Assembly (NCBI GenBank): GCA_018883305.1
Contig: VEQI01000027.1
Coordinates: forward strand, 1-17,016
DNA length: 17,016 bases
Direction of reading: 5' to 3'
DNA from: Limnohabitans sp.
Lineage (GTDB): Bacteria; Pseudomonadota; Gammaproteobacteria; Burkholderiales; Burkholderiaceae_C
Part shown: positions 1 through 7,836 of the stretch, piece after piece
How positions within the stretch are numbered: position 1 is the first letter of the stretch
Layout of the letters: the number at the start of each line of letters is the position of its first letter
The notes under the pieces: model-generated
Database searches by the model: none
What the model saw: the letters and a program-made list of their open reading frames with translations, nothing else
What the model was told of the DNA's origin: nothing
Program-made: the position numbers and the translations under genes

Positions 1-71
1 CCAAATTCCTGCCCGGCGAACATGAGCGCGTGGGGCGCCTGATTCGTGCCGCCAACATCAAGCCGGATTGA
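1..71 (+). CDS. C-terminal end of a Bug (TctC) family solute-binding protein, partial
   Basis: The window opens inside a reading frame that ends at the TGA at 69-71. The last 22 residues read KFLPGEHERVGRLIRAANIKPD. This resembles the usual end of Bug/TctC periplasmic binding proteins: an acidic-aromatic helix (here GEHERVGRLIR) followed by a short tail of the type 'anIKpD'. The complete Bug proteins in this window end similarly, for example in SARWGALVKRAGITLD. The identification rests on this tail alone, so another protein with a similar end is possible. The sialidase-like gene begins essentially at this stop codon, which suggests one transcript. Confidence 0.55.
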   Translation, partial: KFLPGEHERVGRLIRAANIKPD

Positions 72-76
72 CCGCC

Positions 77-1282
77 ATGCACACGCCTTTGCCTGAAGTG
101 TCAACCTCGGCTGGACTGCCTGATGGACTGCTGAGACCACATGCCGAAGATCCGGCACGCCTGGTGGCTGATCTGCCCTCCTTGCGCGTACAGGCGCATG
201 CAGCCAACCTGATGGTGTTGGCAGACGGCACGCTGGCTTGTGTGTGGTTCGGGGGATCCATGGAAGGACGATCGGACATCTGCGTGTTCATGTCACGACT
301 TGCACCGGGCAGTGCGCAATGGAGCGCACCGCAACAGTTGTCAGACGACGCACATCGCTCCGAGCAAAATCCCATTCTGTTTCCCGCACCCACCGGTGAA
401 CTGTGGCTGTTGCACACCGCCCAGCGGGCAGGTCATCAGGACACGGCCGTGGTGCGTCGCCGCCGTTCCCAGGACAACGGAAAAACCTGGAGCCCCACCG
501 AAGATCTGGCCGATGCACCCGCTGGCACCTTTGTCCGCCAGCCCTTGCAAGTGCAAGCCGATGGCAGCTGGCTGCTGCCCATCTTCCGTTGTGTCCCCGT
601 GCCTGGTTCGGCCTGGGACGGCAGCCTGGATGACAGTGCGGTGTTGCGCTCCAAAGACCAGGGACACACCTGGACGCGCATTGAAGTGCCCGGCAGCCTG
701 GGGTGCGTGCACATGAACATCGTGCCAGCCCGTGATGGTGGGCTGTTGGCCTTCTTCCGCAGCCGCTGGGCCGACCACATCTACCGCACAAGCAGTATGG
801 ACGGTGGACTGACCTGGCAGACCCCGCAAGCCACGGTGCTGCCCAACAACAATTCTTCCATTCAAGCTTTGCGATTGCAGGACGGCCGACTGGCCATGAT
901 CTTCAACGCCAGCAGTGCGGCCGATGCCACCGGACGTCGTGAATCCCTGTATGAAGAACTGGACGATGAGGGTGCGCAGGCGTCTGACACATCGAAGACC
1001 GCGCCAGCGCCGACTCGCCGATCCTTCTGGGGCGCACCACGCGCCCCGCTCACGCTGGCCCTGTCGGCAGACGATGGCCAGACCTGGCCCTGGCAACGTC
1101 ATCTGGAAACCGGGGACGGCTGGTGCATGAGCAACAACTCCGAGCAGCGTCTGAACCGTGAGTACTCTTACCCCTCGTTGCGCCAGACAGCCGATGGTGC
1201 CTTGCACCTGGCCTACACGGTGTTCCGCCAGCACATCCGTCATGCTCGGGTGATGCCCGACTGGGTGACTGCCGCTGACTGA
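77..1282 (+). CDS. sialidase-like protein with Asp-box (BNR) repeats, cytoplasmic
   Basis: A 401-residue protein of the predicted-neuraminidase group. Four Asp-boxes (S-x-D-x-G-x-T-W) are visible at about residues 131-138 (SQDNGKTW), 192-199 (SKDQGHTW), 240-247 (SMDGGLTW) and 330-337 (SADDGQTW), as expected for a six-bladed beta-propeller. The FGGSMEGRSD segment near residue 60 and the YSYPSLRQ segment near residue 366 are typical of this group and supply candidate active-site Arg and Tyr residues. There is no signal peptide, so it should act in the cytoplasm and is unlikely to release sialic acid from surface glycans. An acidic, Ala/Thr/Pro-rich stretch (about residues 290-316) separates the third and fourth boxes. 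A TTG at 68 overlaps the upstream stop and would add three residues; I chose the ATG at 77. True substrate unknown. Confidence 0.8.
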   Translation: MHTPLPEVSTSAGLPDGLLRPHAEDPARLVADLPSLRVQAHAANLMVLADGTLACVWFGGSMEGRSDICVFMSRLAPGSAQWSAPQQLSDDAHRSEQNPILFPAPTGELWLLHTAQRAGHQDTAVVRRRRSQDNGKTWSPTEDLADAPAGTFVRQPLQVQADGSWLLPIFRCVPVPGSAWDGSLDDSAVLRSKDQGHTWTRIEVPGSLGCVHMNIVPARDGGLLAFFRSRWADHIYRTSSMDGGLTWQTPQATVLPNNNSSIQALRLQDGRLAMIFNASSAADATGRRESLYEELDDEGAQASDTSKTAPAPTRRSFWGAPRAPLTLALSADDGQTWPWQRHLETGDGWCMSNNSEQRLNREYSYPSLRQTADGALHLAYTVFRQHIRHARVMPDWVTAAD

Positions 1283-1302
1283 TCGGTTCACGCTTTCGCT
1301 GC

Positions 1303-2520
1303 ATGACGGACAGCTCGCGCACACCAGCCACGGCACCTGACCGCTCCCCAGTCTGGGTGGTGGTCTGTGGCATCTTGGCACTCGCGATGGCCATGGGGGT
1401 GGGGCGATTTGCCTTCACGCCTTTGATGCCGCTCATGATGCGAGACGGCACCTTGAGTGCGGCTGCCGGAGCCGAATGGGCCGCAGCCAATTACGTCGGT
1501 TATCTGGTGGGTGCGCTGACGGCTGCACGGTTTTCTGCCCGTCCTCGGCAAGGCCTGCTGCTGGCATTGCTGGGGGTGGCGCTTTCCACCTTGGCGGTGG
1601 CCGGGTTGGATGAGGCGTCCGTCATGGCTGGCTCGGTGCTGCGTGCAGCGTCCGGCATCTTCAGCGCCTGGGCGCTGGTGTGTACCAGCAGCTGGGGCCT
1701 GGCCGAACTGGCCCGCCGGCAAGTGCCGCAATGGGGGTCCTGGATTTACACCGGGGTGGGTGTCGGGATTTGCCTGGCGGGGGTACTGGCCTGGCTGGGT
1801 GGTGGACAACCCGCACGCTGGCTGTGGGTGGAGTTGGGACTGCTGGCGTTGTTGGGGGGCGTGCTGGTGTGGCGTTGGGCCGCGCCCCAGGTGCCGGTGC
1901 TCGCCTCGCCCGCCGTGACCCAGGCGAAAGGCACTGCCCATCCTGCGCCATCATCTGTCCCACCGGGTCAACTTCCGCTGGTGCTGTGCTACGGCACCTT
2001 CGGGTTTGGCTACATCGTGCCAGCCACGTTTTTGCCAGCGATGGCACGGCAACAAGTGTCGGACCCCCTGGTGTTTGGTCTGGCGTGGCCGTTGTTCGGG
2101 CTGGCGGCAGCCTTGTCAGTGGTGGGGGCGGCGCGCTGGTTGTCAGCGTGGCCACGCCGTCGGGTCTGGGCCCTGGCCCAGGGCACGATGGCGCTGGGCA
2201 CCGCCTTGCCCATCGTGTCGCTTTCCTTGTGGACGCTGGCAGCCTCGGCGGTGCTGGTGGGCGGTACGTTCATGGTGGCCACCATGGCGGGTTTGCAACT
2301 GGCCCGTGAGCAAGCCCCGTTGAATCCCACGCCCTTGCTGGCGCGCATGACCGTGGCTTTTGCGATGGGCCAGATCGTGGGACCGGTGTTGGTCCGTCTG
2401 TTGGGCACTCAGCCCTGGTGGGGCTGGGATGCGCTGGCCTGCGCCAACGCCTTGGCCACCGTGCTCTTGCTGGGTTCGGCGGGCTGGTTGTGGCGAGGCA
2501 CGCGCCAGTCCCCGGCGTGA
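1303..2520 (+). CDS. MFS transporter, YbfB/YjiJ family
   Basis: A 405-residue, very hydrophobic inner-membrane protein with about 12 predicted transmembrane segments in two halves, separated by a hydrophilic Pro/Ala-rich loop around residues 196-224. The first helix ends in GVGRFAFTPLMP (residues 32-43), the hallmark of the YbfB/YjiJ branch of the major facilitator superfamily. ANYVGYLVGAL (about 62-72) follows in the second helix. The cytosolic loop after it, RFSARPRQG, is in the place of the usual MFS loop A motif. Substrates of this family are mostly unknown; export or uptake of a small organic compound is the usual assumption. It starts 20 bp after the sialidase-like gene and is probably co-transcribed with it. 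No strong Shine-Dalgarno sequence precedes the ATG. Confidence 0.85.
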   Translation: MTDSSRTPATAPDRSPVWVVVCGILALAMAMGVGRFAFTPLMPLMMRDGTLSAAAGAEWAAANYVGYLVGALTAARFSARPRQGLLLALLGVALSTLAVAGLDEASVMAGSVLRAASGIFSAWALVCTSSWGLAELARRQVPQWGSWIYTGVGVGICLAGVLAWLGGGQPARWLWVELGLLALLGGVLVWRWAAPQVPVLASPAVTQAKGTAHPAPSSVPPGQLPLVLCYGTFGFGYIVPATFLPAMARQQVSDPLVFGLAWPLFGLAAALSVVGAARWLSAWPRRRVWALAQGTMALGTALPIVSLSLWTLAASAVLVGGTFMVATMAGLQLAREQAPLNPTPLLARMTVAFAMGQIVGPVLVRLLGTQPWWGWDALACANALATVLLLGSAGWLWRGTRQSPA

Positions 2521-2696
2521 CAAACACTGCACCCCTGACGCGGGTGAGTCGGCGATATTGCTCACTGTGGTGATGGATGCTGCACGCGGCAGGGTGGTTT
2601 CGGAAACTGCAAACCAGTCTTGACCGCCAGCGCGTAGTCGGCCTCATTCACTTGTGTCACCATGCCCGGTGACAGTCAACTCAGAAAGTAATCACG
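2521..2696. promoter_or_regulatory. 176-bp leader upstream of the crotonase gene
   Basis: No convincing gene lies here. The stretch holds a short perfect stem (CACCC at 2530-2534 and GGGTG at 2542-2546, 7-nt loop) just after the MFS stop, without a following T-run. A TTGACC box at 2619-2624 could serve as a -35 element, but no good -10 sequence follows at the right distance. The perfect inverted repeat at 2655-2674 lies downstream of that box, close to the crotonase start. The length and the palindrome suggest that the crotonase has its own regulated promoter. This is inference from spacing. Confidence 0.4.
2655..2674. promoter_or_regulatory. perfect 7-bp inverted repeat, candidate operator
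   Basis: TGTCACC and GGTGACA are exact reverse complements separated by the six bases ATGCCC. The element ends 22 bp before the crotonase ATG at 2697. Two arms about 13 bp apart centre to centre fit a dimeric regulator contacting roughly one helical turn, for example of the GntR or TetR type. No gene of those families is in the window. An RNA hairpin affecting ribosome access is an alternative, since the repeat lies close to the start codon. Confidence 0.35.
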
Positions 2697-3473
2697 ATGA
2701 ACGATCTCACCCAATTGGGTTATCAACTCGACGGCTATGTGGCCACCCTGACACTGAACGTGCCCCCGGTCAACGCCCTCACGCGCACGCTCAACGATGA
2801 ACTCACCCTGGCGCTGGACCGCATCTCCGAGATGGACACCGTGCGCGCCGTCATCCTGACTGGCGCTGGCAAGGTGTTTTGTGCCGGGGCCGACTTGAAA
2901 GGCCGCGCCGAAGTCATCAAGGGCCCCGGTGATTTGCCCGCCCACTCGCGCCGTACCCGGGAGTGTTTTCATGCCATTCGCGAATGCGCCAAGCCGGTGG
3001 TGTGTGCCATCAATGGCGCTGCGTTGGGTTCGGGTCTGGCCATGGCCGCGTCCAGCGACATCCTGATCGCTTCGGAGAAAGCCTCATTGGGCCTGCCCGA
3101 AGTGGACGTGGGTTTGCTGGGAGGGAGTCGGCACGCCATGCGCCTGTTCAGCCACTCACGCTTGCGTCGCATGATGCTCACGGGCATGCGCGTGACCGGT
3201 GAAGAGTTGTACCGCCTGGGCATTGTGGAAGCCTGCACCAAGCCGGAAGACCTGATGCCCATGGCGATGGAGCTTGCCGCCACCATTGCGTCCAAGAGCC
3301 CGGTGTCCACCCGCATGGGCAAGCACACCATGAACGTCATCGAAGACATGAGCCTGCGCGATGGCTACCGTTATGAGCAAGACATGACGGCGCAGATCGC
3401 CAAGACCGATGACGCCAAGGAAGCGCAACGCGCGTTTGCCGAAAAGCGCGCCCCGGTGTTCACGGGTCGTTGA
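2697..3473 (+). CDS. crotonase: enoyl-CoA hydratase/isomerase family protein
   Basis: A 258-residue cytosolic protein of usual crotonase length. The two CoA-ester oxyanion-hole regions are present: FCAGADLKG at residues 61-69 and NGAALGSGLAMA at 106-117. Aligned by eye to rat mitochondrial enoyl-CoA hydratase, the catalytic Glu164 is kept (E135 in GLPEVDVG), but the position of Glu144 is Ala115. The family usually hydrates trans-2-enoyl-CoA, but members lacking one glutamate may catalyse isomerisation, hydrolysis or other reactions. The segment GLLGGSRHAMRL (139-150) replaces the common PGxGGTQRL. The gene stands alone behind a 176-bp leader and converges with the LysR gene of operon A. It could supply the step after the acyl-CoA dehydrogenases encoded nearby. 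The family assignment is firm, the reaction is not. Confidence 0.9.
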   Translation: MNDLTQLGYQLDGYVATLTLNVPPVNALTRTLNDELTLALDRISEMDTVRAVILTGAGKVFCAGADLKGRAEVIKGPGDLPAHSRRTRECFHAIRECAKPVVCAINGAALGSGLAMAASSDILIASEKASLGLPEVDVGLLGGSRHAMRLFSHSRLRRMMLTGMRVTGEELYRLGIVEACTKPEDLMPMAMELAATIASKSPVSTRMGKHTMNVIEDMSLRDGYRYEQDMTAQIAKTDDAKEAQRAFAEKRAPVFTGR

Positions 3474-3508
3474 GTCAGCGCGCGGAGAGCCGTGGTGGTT
3501 GGCCAGCC

Positions 3509-4468
3509 TTAATCGGCTCGCCACATCCCACGGTTTGCGCCTTCTTGCATGATGGCCACGATTTCCGAGGCCACGGCCGTGACAGCCCGCCCGGGGCCTT
3601 TGCTGCGGGTCAGGGCCATGGATACGGTGCGCTGCAACTCCGGTGAAACAATGCGGGCGGCCTGCAACTGACCCTGCTCCACCTCTTGCCACACGGCGTG
3701 AATGGGCAGCACGGTGTACAAACGCGCTTCCGCCACCACGGAGCGCTGCAGGGGCAAGGAGTCCGCTTCCAGCACCGGCTCCAGGGTGATGCGCTCTTGC
3801 CGGGCCAGGCTGTCCAGGGCCGCGCGCAAGCCGTTGGGGGCGCTGGGCAAAATGAACGGCAGTTGATCCAGTTTTGCAAACGGCACTTCCGCGTTGGCGG
3901 TGATCTTGTCACCGGGTGGTCCAATGAGGTAACTGTCCACGGTAGCCAGGTGTTGTTCACGCACCGACAAGGTCTTGCTGTACCGATAAAGAATGGCGAT
4001 GTCGATGCGTGCGTCCGCCATCCACTCTTCCACCTGACCGCTGGAGCCTTCCAGAAACTTGAGACGAATGCCGGGGTAGCGGTCATTCAGCAGCTTGTAC
4101 AAGCGCCCCACCATGGGGTTGGTGATGGAGGGCAGGGAGCCGATGGTGACCAAGCCTGCTGGCTCGCGGGCCTCCACCAGAATTTCCTCTTCCAGCTGTT
4201 CCGCATTGGCCAACAAGGCTTTGACGTGCGGGAGGATGCGCTCCCCCACGTCGGACAGCGCCACGCCACGACCGGTGCGATTGAACAGGCGTGCATTGCA
4301 CTCGCGCTCCAGCGCGTTGAGGTGACGGCTCAGCAGCGACTGGTTGCTATCCAGAAACAGGGCCGCGCGGGTCAGGCTGCCCAGTTCGGCAATGGCCAGA
4401 AAGGTGCGCCATTTCTGCAGATCCGAGGTGAGCTCCAGGCGCAGGTGGGTGGCTGCTGAAGGTTTCAT
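3509..4468 (-). CDS. LysR-family transcriptional regulator
   Basis: A 319-residue DNA-binding regulator. The winged helix-turn-helix occupies about residues 15-75, with FLAIAELGSLTRAALFLDSNQS and then LLSRHLNALERECNARLFNRTGRGVALSDVGE. The effector-binding domain runs from about 105 to 310, starting at GLVTIGSLPS, and presumably senses a pathway compound. It is the last gene of operon A, 38 bp downstream of the Bug gene and on the same strand, rather than divergent from its targets as many LysR regulators are. The obvious candidate target is the 9058-9243 divergent region, which contains a perfect palindrome. About 14 residues precede the HTH, somewhat longer than usual. No strong Shine-Dalgarno sequence is seen before the ATG at 4466-4468, so a slightly later start is possible. 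Confidence 0.92.
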   Translation of the reverse strand: MKPSAATHLRLELTSDLQKWRTFLAIAELGSLTRAALFLDSNQSLLSRHLNALERECNARLFNRTGRGVALSDVGERILPHVKALLANAEQLEEEILVEAREPAGLVTIGSLPSITNPMVGRLYKLLNDRYPGIRLKFLEGSSGQVEEWMADARIDIAILYRYSKTLSVREQHLATVDSYLIGPPGDKITANAEVPFAKLDQLPFILPSAPNGLRAALDSLARQERITLEPVLEADSLPLQRSVVAEARLYTVLPIHAVWQEVEQGQLQAARIVSPELQRTVSMALTRSKGPGRAVTAVASEIVAIMQEGANRGMWRAD

Positions 4469-4506
4469 GCAACGAATGTACTACGACCCGCTCACCTCAC
4501 TGGCAT

Positions 4507-5472
4507 TCAGTCCAGCGTGATACCGGCGCGCTTGACCAGCGCGCCCCAGCGGGCCGATTCCTGCTGCATGATGCGGCGGTATTCGTCCGGCGTGCTGCTA
4601 ACCGTGTCTGCACCCATTTGCGCAAACTGCGCTTTCACGGAAGGCGTGGCCAGCGTGGCGATGATGGCCTCCCGCATTTTCTGGGTGATGGCCGTCGGTG
4701 TGCCCTTGGAGGCGATCAGCCCGTAATTGGTTTCCACGATCACACCGGGCAAGCCCAGTTCGGTGGTGGAGGGCACGTTGGGAATCGAGTCCCAGCGCTG
4801 CGCGCCGGAGACCGCCAGGATCTTCACGCCCCGGGTGGTGAAACCCTTCACAGCCGGTAGGTCGGCGGCCAGCACTTGCACCTCGCCGCCCAACAAGGCG
4901 GTGATGGCCGGCGCGGCGCCCTTGTAAGGCACGTGCATCATCTTGATGCCGGCTTCCTGCGCAAACAACTCCGCGCCCAGATGCGGGGTGGTGACGTTGC
5001 CAGCCGAGCCGTAATTCAGTTTGCCGGGATGGCGCTTGGCCAGGGCAATCAGTTCCGGCAGGGAGTTGACGGGCACGGACGGCCCCACCGTGATGACCTG
5101 CGGCACCTTGGCCACCAGCGAGACATAGTTGATCTCTTCCACGTTGTAGGGCAGCTTTTGCAAGTGTGGCAACACGGCAATGCCACCGGGCACGCCAAAG
5201 CCGAAGGTGTAGCCATCCGGCTCGGCCTTGATGGTGGCGTCCATGCCGATGGTGCCGCTGCCGCCCGCACGGTTCTCCACCACCACCGGCTGACCCAGCA
5301 CCTCGCCCAGGCGTGGCGCAATGGCGCGGCCCAGCAGGTCCACCGGGCCACCTGCCGGATAAGGCACGATCAGGCGAATGGGCTTGGCCGGCCAGTTGGA
5401 CTGCGCCATGGCAGGTGTTGCACAGAGGGTGGCTGCGGCCATCGTGGCCAGCAAGAGGGTGCGTTTTTTCAT
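4507..5472 (-). CDS. Bug (TctC) family periplasmic solute-binding protein, operon A
   Basis: A 321-residue secreted protein of the tripartite tricarboxylate transporter (TTT) binding-protein family. A Sec signal peptide (MKKRTLLLATMAAATLCATPAMA, about 23 residues) with cleavage before QSNWP is clear. Family signatures follow in order: VPYPAGGPVD (36-45), VVVENRAGGSGTIG (63-76), EPDGYT (84-89) and HVPYKGAAPA in the second lobe. Bug proteins bind carboxylates or similar small polar molecules in the periplasm and deliver them to TctA/TctB, neither of which is in the window. An in-frame start 69 bp further upstream (5541) exists, but the AAGGAG at 5478-5483 and the signal peptide fix the start at 5472. 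It lies 65 bp downstream of the fused dehydrogenase gene, suggesting that it imports that pathway's substrate. Confidence 0.93.
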   Translation of the reverse strand: MKKRTLLLATMAAATLCATPAMAQSNWPAKPIRLIVPYPAGGPVDLLGRAIAPRLGEVLGQPVVVENRAGGSGTIGMDATIKAEPDGYTFGFGVPGGIAVLPHLQKLPYNVEEINYVSLVAKVPQVITVGPSVPVNSLPELIALAKRHPGKLNYGSAGNVTTPHLGAELFAQEAGIKMMHVPYKGAAPAITALLGGEVQVLAADLPAVKGFTTRGVKILAVSGAQRWDSIPNVPSTTELGLPGVIVETNYGLIASKGTPTAITQKMREAIIATLATPSVKAQFAQMGADTVSSTPDEYRRIMQQESARWGALVKRAGITLD

Positions 5473-5477
5473 GAAGG

Positions 5478-5483
5478 CTCCTT
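5478..5483 (-). promoter_or_regulatory. ribosome binding site of the operon A Bug gene
   Basis: AAGGAG on the minus strand, five bases before the ATG at 5472. It decides between this start and an in-frame start further upstream, which would bury the signal peptide behind 23 extra residues. Confidence 0.8.
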
Positions 5484-5537
5484 GAATGCGGTGAGTAATG
5501 ATGTCGGAAAACGTGGCGGGCGTCACGGCGCGCGGTG

Positions 5538-7835
5538 TCAACCGGGCAAGTCCAGCACGGCCTTGGCCAGGATGTTGCGCTGAATCTCGTTGCTGCCGGC
5601 AAAAATCTTGGCGTTCATGGCATTGAACAGCGGTGCATTCACATGCATGTCAATTTCATCGGTGGTGCTGTGATCGCGCAGGGCCGCGTAGTCCTGCGCG
5701 GAATCGATCAGCAACAAGGCCAGCCGTTCATACGCTTCGGTGGACCAGATTTTGAGGGCCGAGATGGTGGGCGGAATGGGCTCCCCGCGCTTGGCCAATT
5801 CGGCAAAACCGGTATAGGCAGCCGTGAGGTCGGCGGTGTCGAGTTGCAATTCGATCAGACGCTCCACAAACACCGGGTCCTCAAACAGTCCGCGCTGGCG
5901 CGCCAGCGTCTCCACTTGATGCAAGGTGTGTTGCGAATGCTTGGGGCTGCCGGTGAACAAGCGCTCAAAGCCCAGCAGGGCCTTGGCAATGGTCCAGCCC
6001 TGGTTCATCTCGCCCACCAGGTTGTCGCGGGGGACACGCACTTGATCGAAAAACACCTCGCAAAAATCTTCCTCACCCGCAATGTTGCGGATGGGGCGCA
6101 CCGTGATGCCGGGGGACTTCAAGTCCACCAGCAGAAAGCTGATGCCCGCCTGCTTCTTCACTGTTTTGTCGGTGCGCACCAGCATGAACATGTGGGTGCC
6201 ATCGGCGCCCCAGGTGGTCCAGATTTTTTGGCCATTGACGATGAAGTGGTCACCATCGATCACGGCCTCGGTCCGCACGGCGGCCAGGTCCGAGCCGGCA
6301 TTGGGCTCGGAGTAGCCCTGGGTCCAGACATGCTCGCCCGCCAGAATGGGAGGCAGAAAACGCTGGCGTTGCGCCTCCGTGCCAAAGCGCATGAGGATGG
6401 GGCCCACCATGACCAACCCCTGATCGGGGGGACGTGCCACGCCCCAGGCTTCGGTTTCTTCAATGTAGGCAATCAGCTTGTCGGCGGGCAGTCCCATGCC
6501 TCCATATTGCTTGGGCCATGCGGGTGCCAGCCATCCCAGGCGAGACAGCGTCATGTACCAGTCACGGGATTCGGCCCAGGTTTGACGGTAGGGGCGGTAA
6601 CGTCGCTCGTTGGGGTAATATCTGGCAAACAGCGCGCGCACCCTCTGACGGAATTCGCGCTCGGGCATCTGGTCCCAATCGAGATCGTTGGGAAAACTGT
6701 CCCAGGTCTGCGGTTCGTCTGCCGGGTTGGCGGTTGTCAACGTTTGCCGGGTCTGATGCCAGCGGCGACGATGGGTGGCGGCGTTGCCCCAACGACTGGC
6801 CAGGGTCATGGCGCGTTTGAAGTACAGGCCGATGTCGTACTCATTGGCCGTGCCAATGGCGCCGTGCAGCTGGATGGCCATGCGGGTCATCTCGGTGGCT
6901 GCGCGGGCGCAGCGGGCCTTGAGACGGCTGGCCGTCGCGGACCCGTTGTGTTCATTCAACTGGCGCAAACCATCGCGCAGGCAGGCGCTGGCCAATTCAA
7001 CATGGATCATGCCGTCCACCAGCCGATGCTGCAGCGCCTGGAAACTGCCAATGGGTTTGCCAAATTGCTCACGGGTGGTGAGGTACTCACGCGTGAGCGA
7101 GAGCGTGCGGCGGGCAATGCCCAGCAGCTCTGCGCTTTGTGCGATGCAAGCCATGTCGTTGGCGCGCTGCAAGGCCTGCAAGGCCGATGCGCCGCGCATC
7201 AGCAGCCGGGCCGGGGTGCCATCAAATTGCAGGCTGGCCATCTCGCTCCCATCCACACCGGCTTCCAGTGTGAGGTGCAGATGTGCGGCTTGCGGCTCCA
7301 CCCACACCAGGGCGGGCTCATTGTCAAAACTGGCACTGACAATCCAGCCATCGGCACTTCGGCCAGGCCGCACAAATCGCTTGTGACCATCCAGCGTGAG
7401 GTGACCGTCCTGCCATTTGGCGCTGGTCATGCACAAATCGGCCTCGGTCTGCCCAGCCGCTTCCTGCCAGGCCACACCCGCCACCTTCAAGCCTTGTTGC
7501 AATTGACTCAGCAACTCGTCCCGAAATCCGCCCTGAGGCAACTGGGCCAGCAGCGCCAAGGGGTGCACACCAGCATCGACGTAGGGTTCGGGCAGCAGCT
7601 CGGCGCCCACTTCTTCAGCAATGGCCGCCACCTCCGTCATGCCCAGACCGAGTCCCTGGTCTTGCTCGGCCACCAGAATGGACAGCCAGCCCAGTTCGCA
7701 CAGCTGTGACCACTGCGCGCGTTCAAAGCCACCGCCTTGCAACTCCAGTTCACGCACGCGCTGGCGTTGGTCGGTGGATTGCAGGAAGGTGCAGGCGCTG
7801 TCTCGAAATAGCTGGCTGGAGTCCTCAATGTTCAT
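5538..7835 (-). CDS. fused double acyl-CoA dehydrogenase
   Basis: A 765-residue protein, about twice the normal acyl-CoA dehydrogenase length, containing two dehydrogenase domains in tandem. The N-terminal half (about 1-365) has EYLTTREQFGKPIGSFQALQ (250-269), the region whose Arg contacts FAD of the partner chain, and LHGAIGTANEYDIGLYFKRA (323-342), but no canonical EPNAGSD loop. The C-terminal half (about 385-765) has YSEPNAGSDLA (508-518), GQKIWTT (535-541) and a terminal AGSNEIQRNILA. The MCAD catalytic base position (YEGT) is Ala746 here; Glu624 in LLGFER aligns with the base of isovaleryl-CoA dehydrogenase and is the likely substitute. It resembles a fusion of the heteromeric FadE pairs known from actinobacterial steroid degradation. 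The start follows the CoA-transferase stop by one base, with a strong AAAAGGTGAT (7841-7850) ahead, so translation is probably coupled. Substrate unknown. Confidence 0.9.
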   Translation of the reverse strand: MNIEDSSQLFRDSACTFLQSTDQRQRVRELELQGGGFERAQWSQLCELGWLSILVAEQDQGLGLGMTEVAAIAEEVGAELLPEPYVDAGVHPLALLAQLPQGGFRDELLSQLQQGLKVAGVAWQEAAGQTEADLCMTSAKWQDGHLTLDGHKRFVRPGRSADGWIVSASFDNEPALVWVEPQAAHLHLTLEAGVDGSEMASLQFDGTPARLLMRGASALQALQRANDMACIAQSAELLGIARRTLSLTREYLTTREQFGKPIGSFQALQHRLVDGMIHVELASACLRDGLRQLNEHNGSATASRLKARCARAATEMTRMAIQLHGAIGTANEYDIGLYFKRAMTLASRWGNAATHRRRWHQTRQTLTTANPADEPQTWDSFPNDLDWDQMPEREFRQRVRALFARYYPNERRYRPYRQTWAESRDWYMTLSRLGWLAPAWPKQYGGMGLPADKLIAYIEETEAWGVARPPDQGLVMVGPILMRFGTEAQRQRFLPPILAGEHVWTQGYSEPNAGSDLAAVRTEAVIDGDHFIVNGQKIWTTWGADGTHMFMLVRTDKTVKKQAGISFLLVDLKSPGITVRPIRNIAGEEDFCEVFFDQVRVPRDNLVGEMNQGWTIAKALLGFERLFTGSPKHSQHTLHQVETLARQRGLFEDPVFVERLIELQLDTADLTAAYTGFAELAKRGEPIPPTISALKIWSTEAYERLALLLIDSAQDYAALRDHSTTDEIDMHVNAPLFNAMNAKIFAGSNEIQRNILAKAVLDLPG

Positions 7836-7836
7836 G

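Noticed and set aside
341..1381. A 346-codon open frame on the minus strand over the sialidase-like gene
   Set aside because: The plus-strand frame has four Asp-boxes; the minus-strand product has no recognisable motif and runs into the MFS gene.
2530..2546. CACCC/GGGTG stem after the MFS gene as a Rho-independent terminator
   Set aside because: Only five base pairs and no T-run follows on the plus strand, so it does not meet the usual terminator pattern.
3487..3519. GAGCCG/CGGCTC inverted repeat between the crotonase and LysR genes as a terminator
   Set aside because: Six-base arms with a 21-base loop and no T-run on either strand; probably chance in GC-rich DNA.
3873..3880. TTTGCAAA inside the LysR gene, matching the core of the 9137-9148 palindrome
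   Set aside because: An 8-base match within coding sequence is expected by chance and has no promoter context.
5535..7709. A 724-codon open frame on the plus strand across the fused dehydrogenase gene
   Set aside because: It is a mirror of the strongly supported minus-strand gene in GC-rich DNA; its Gly/His/Gln-rich product shows no domain, and the reverse strand has a full set of dehydrogenase motifs.
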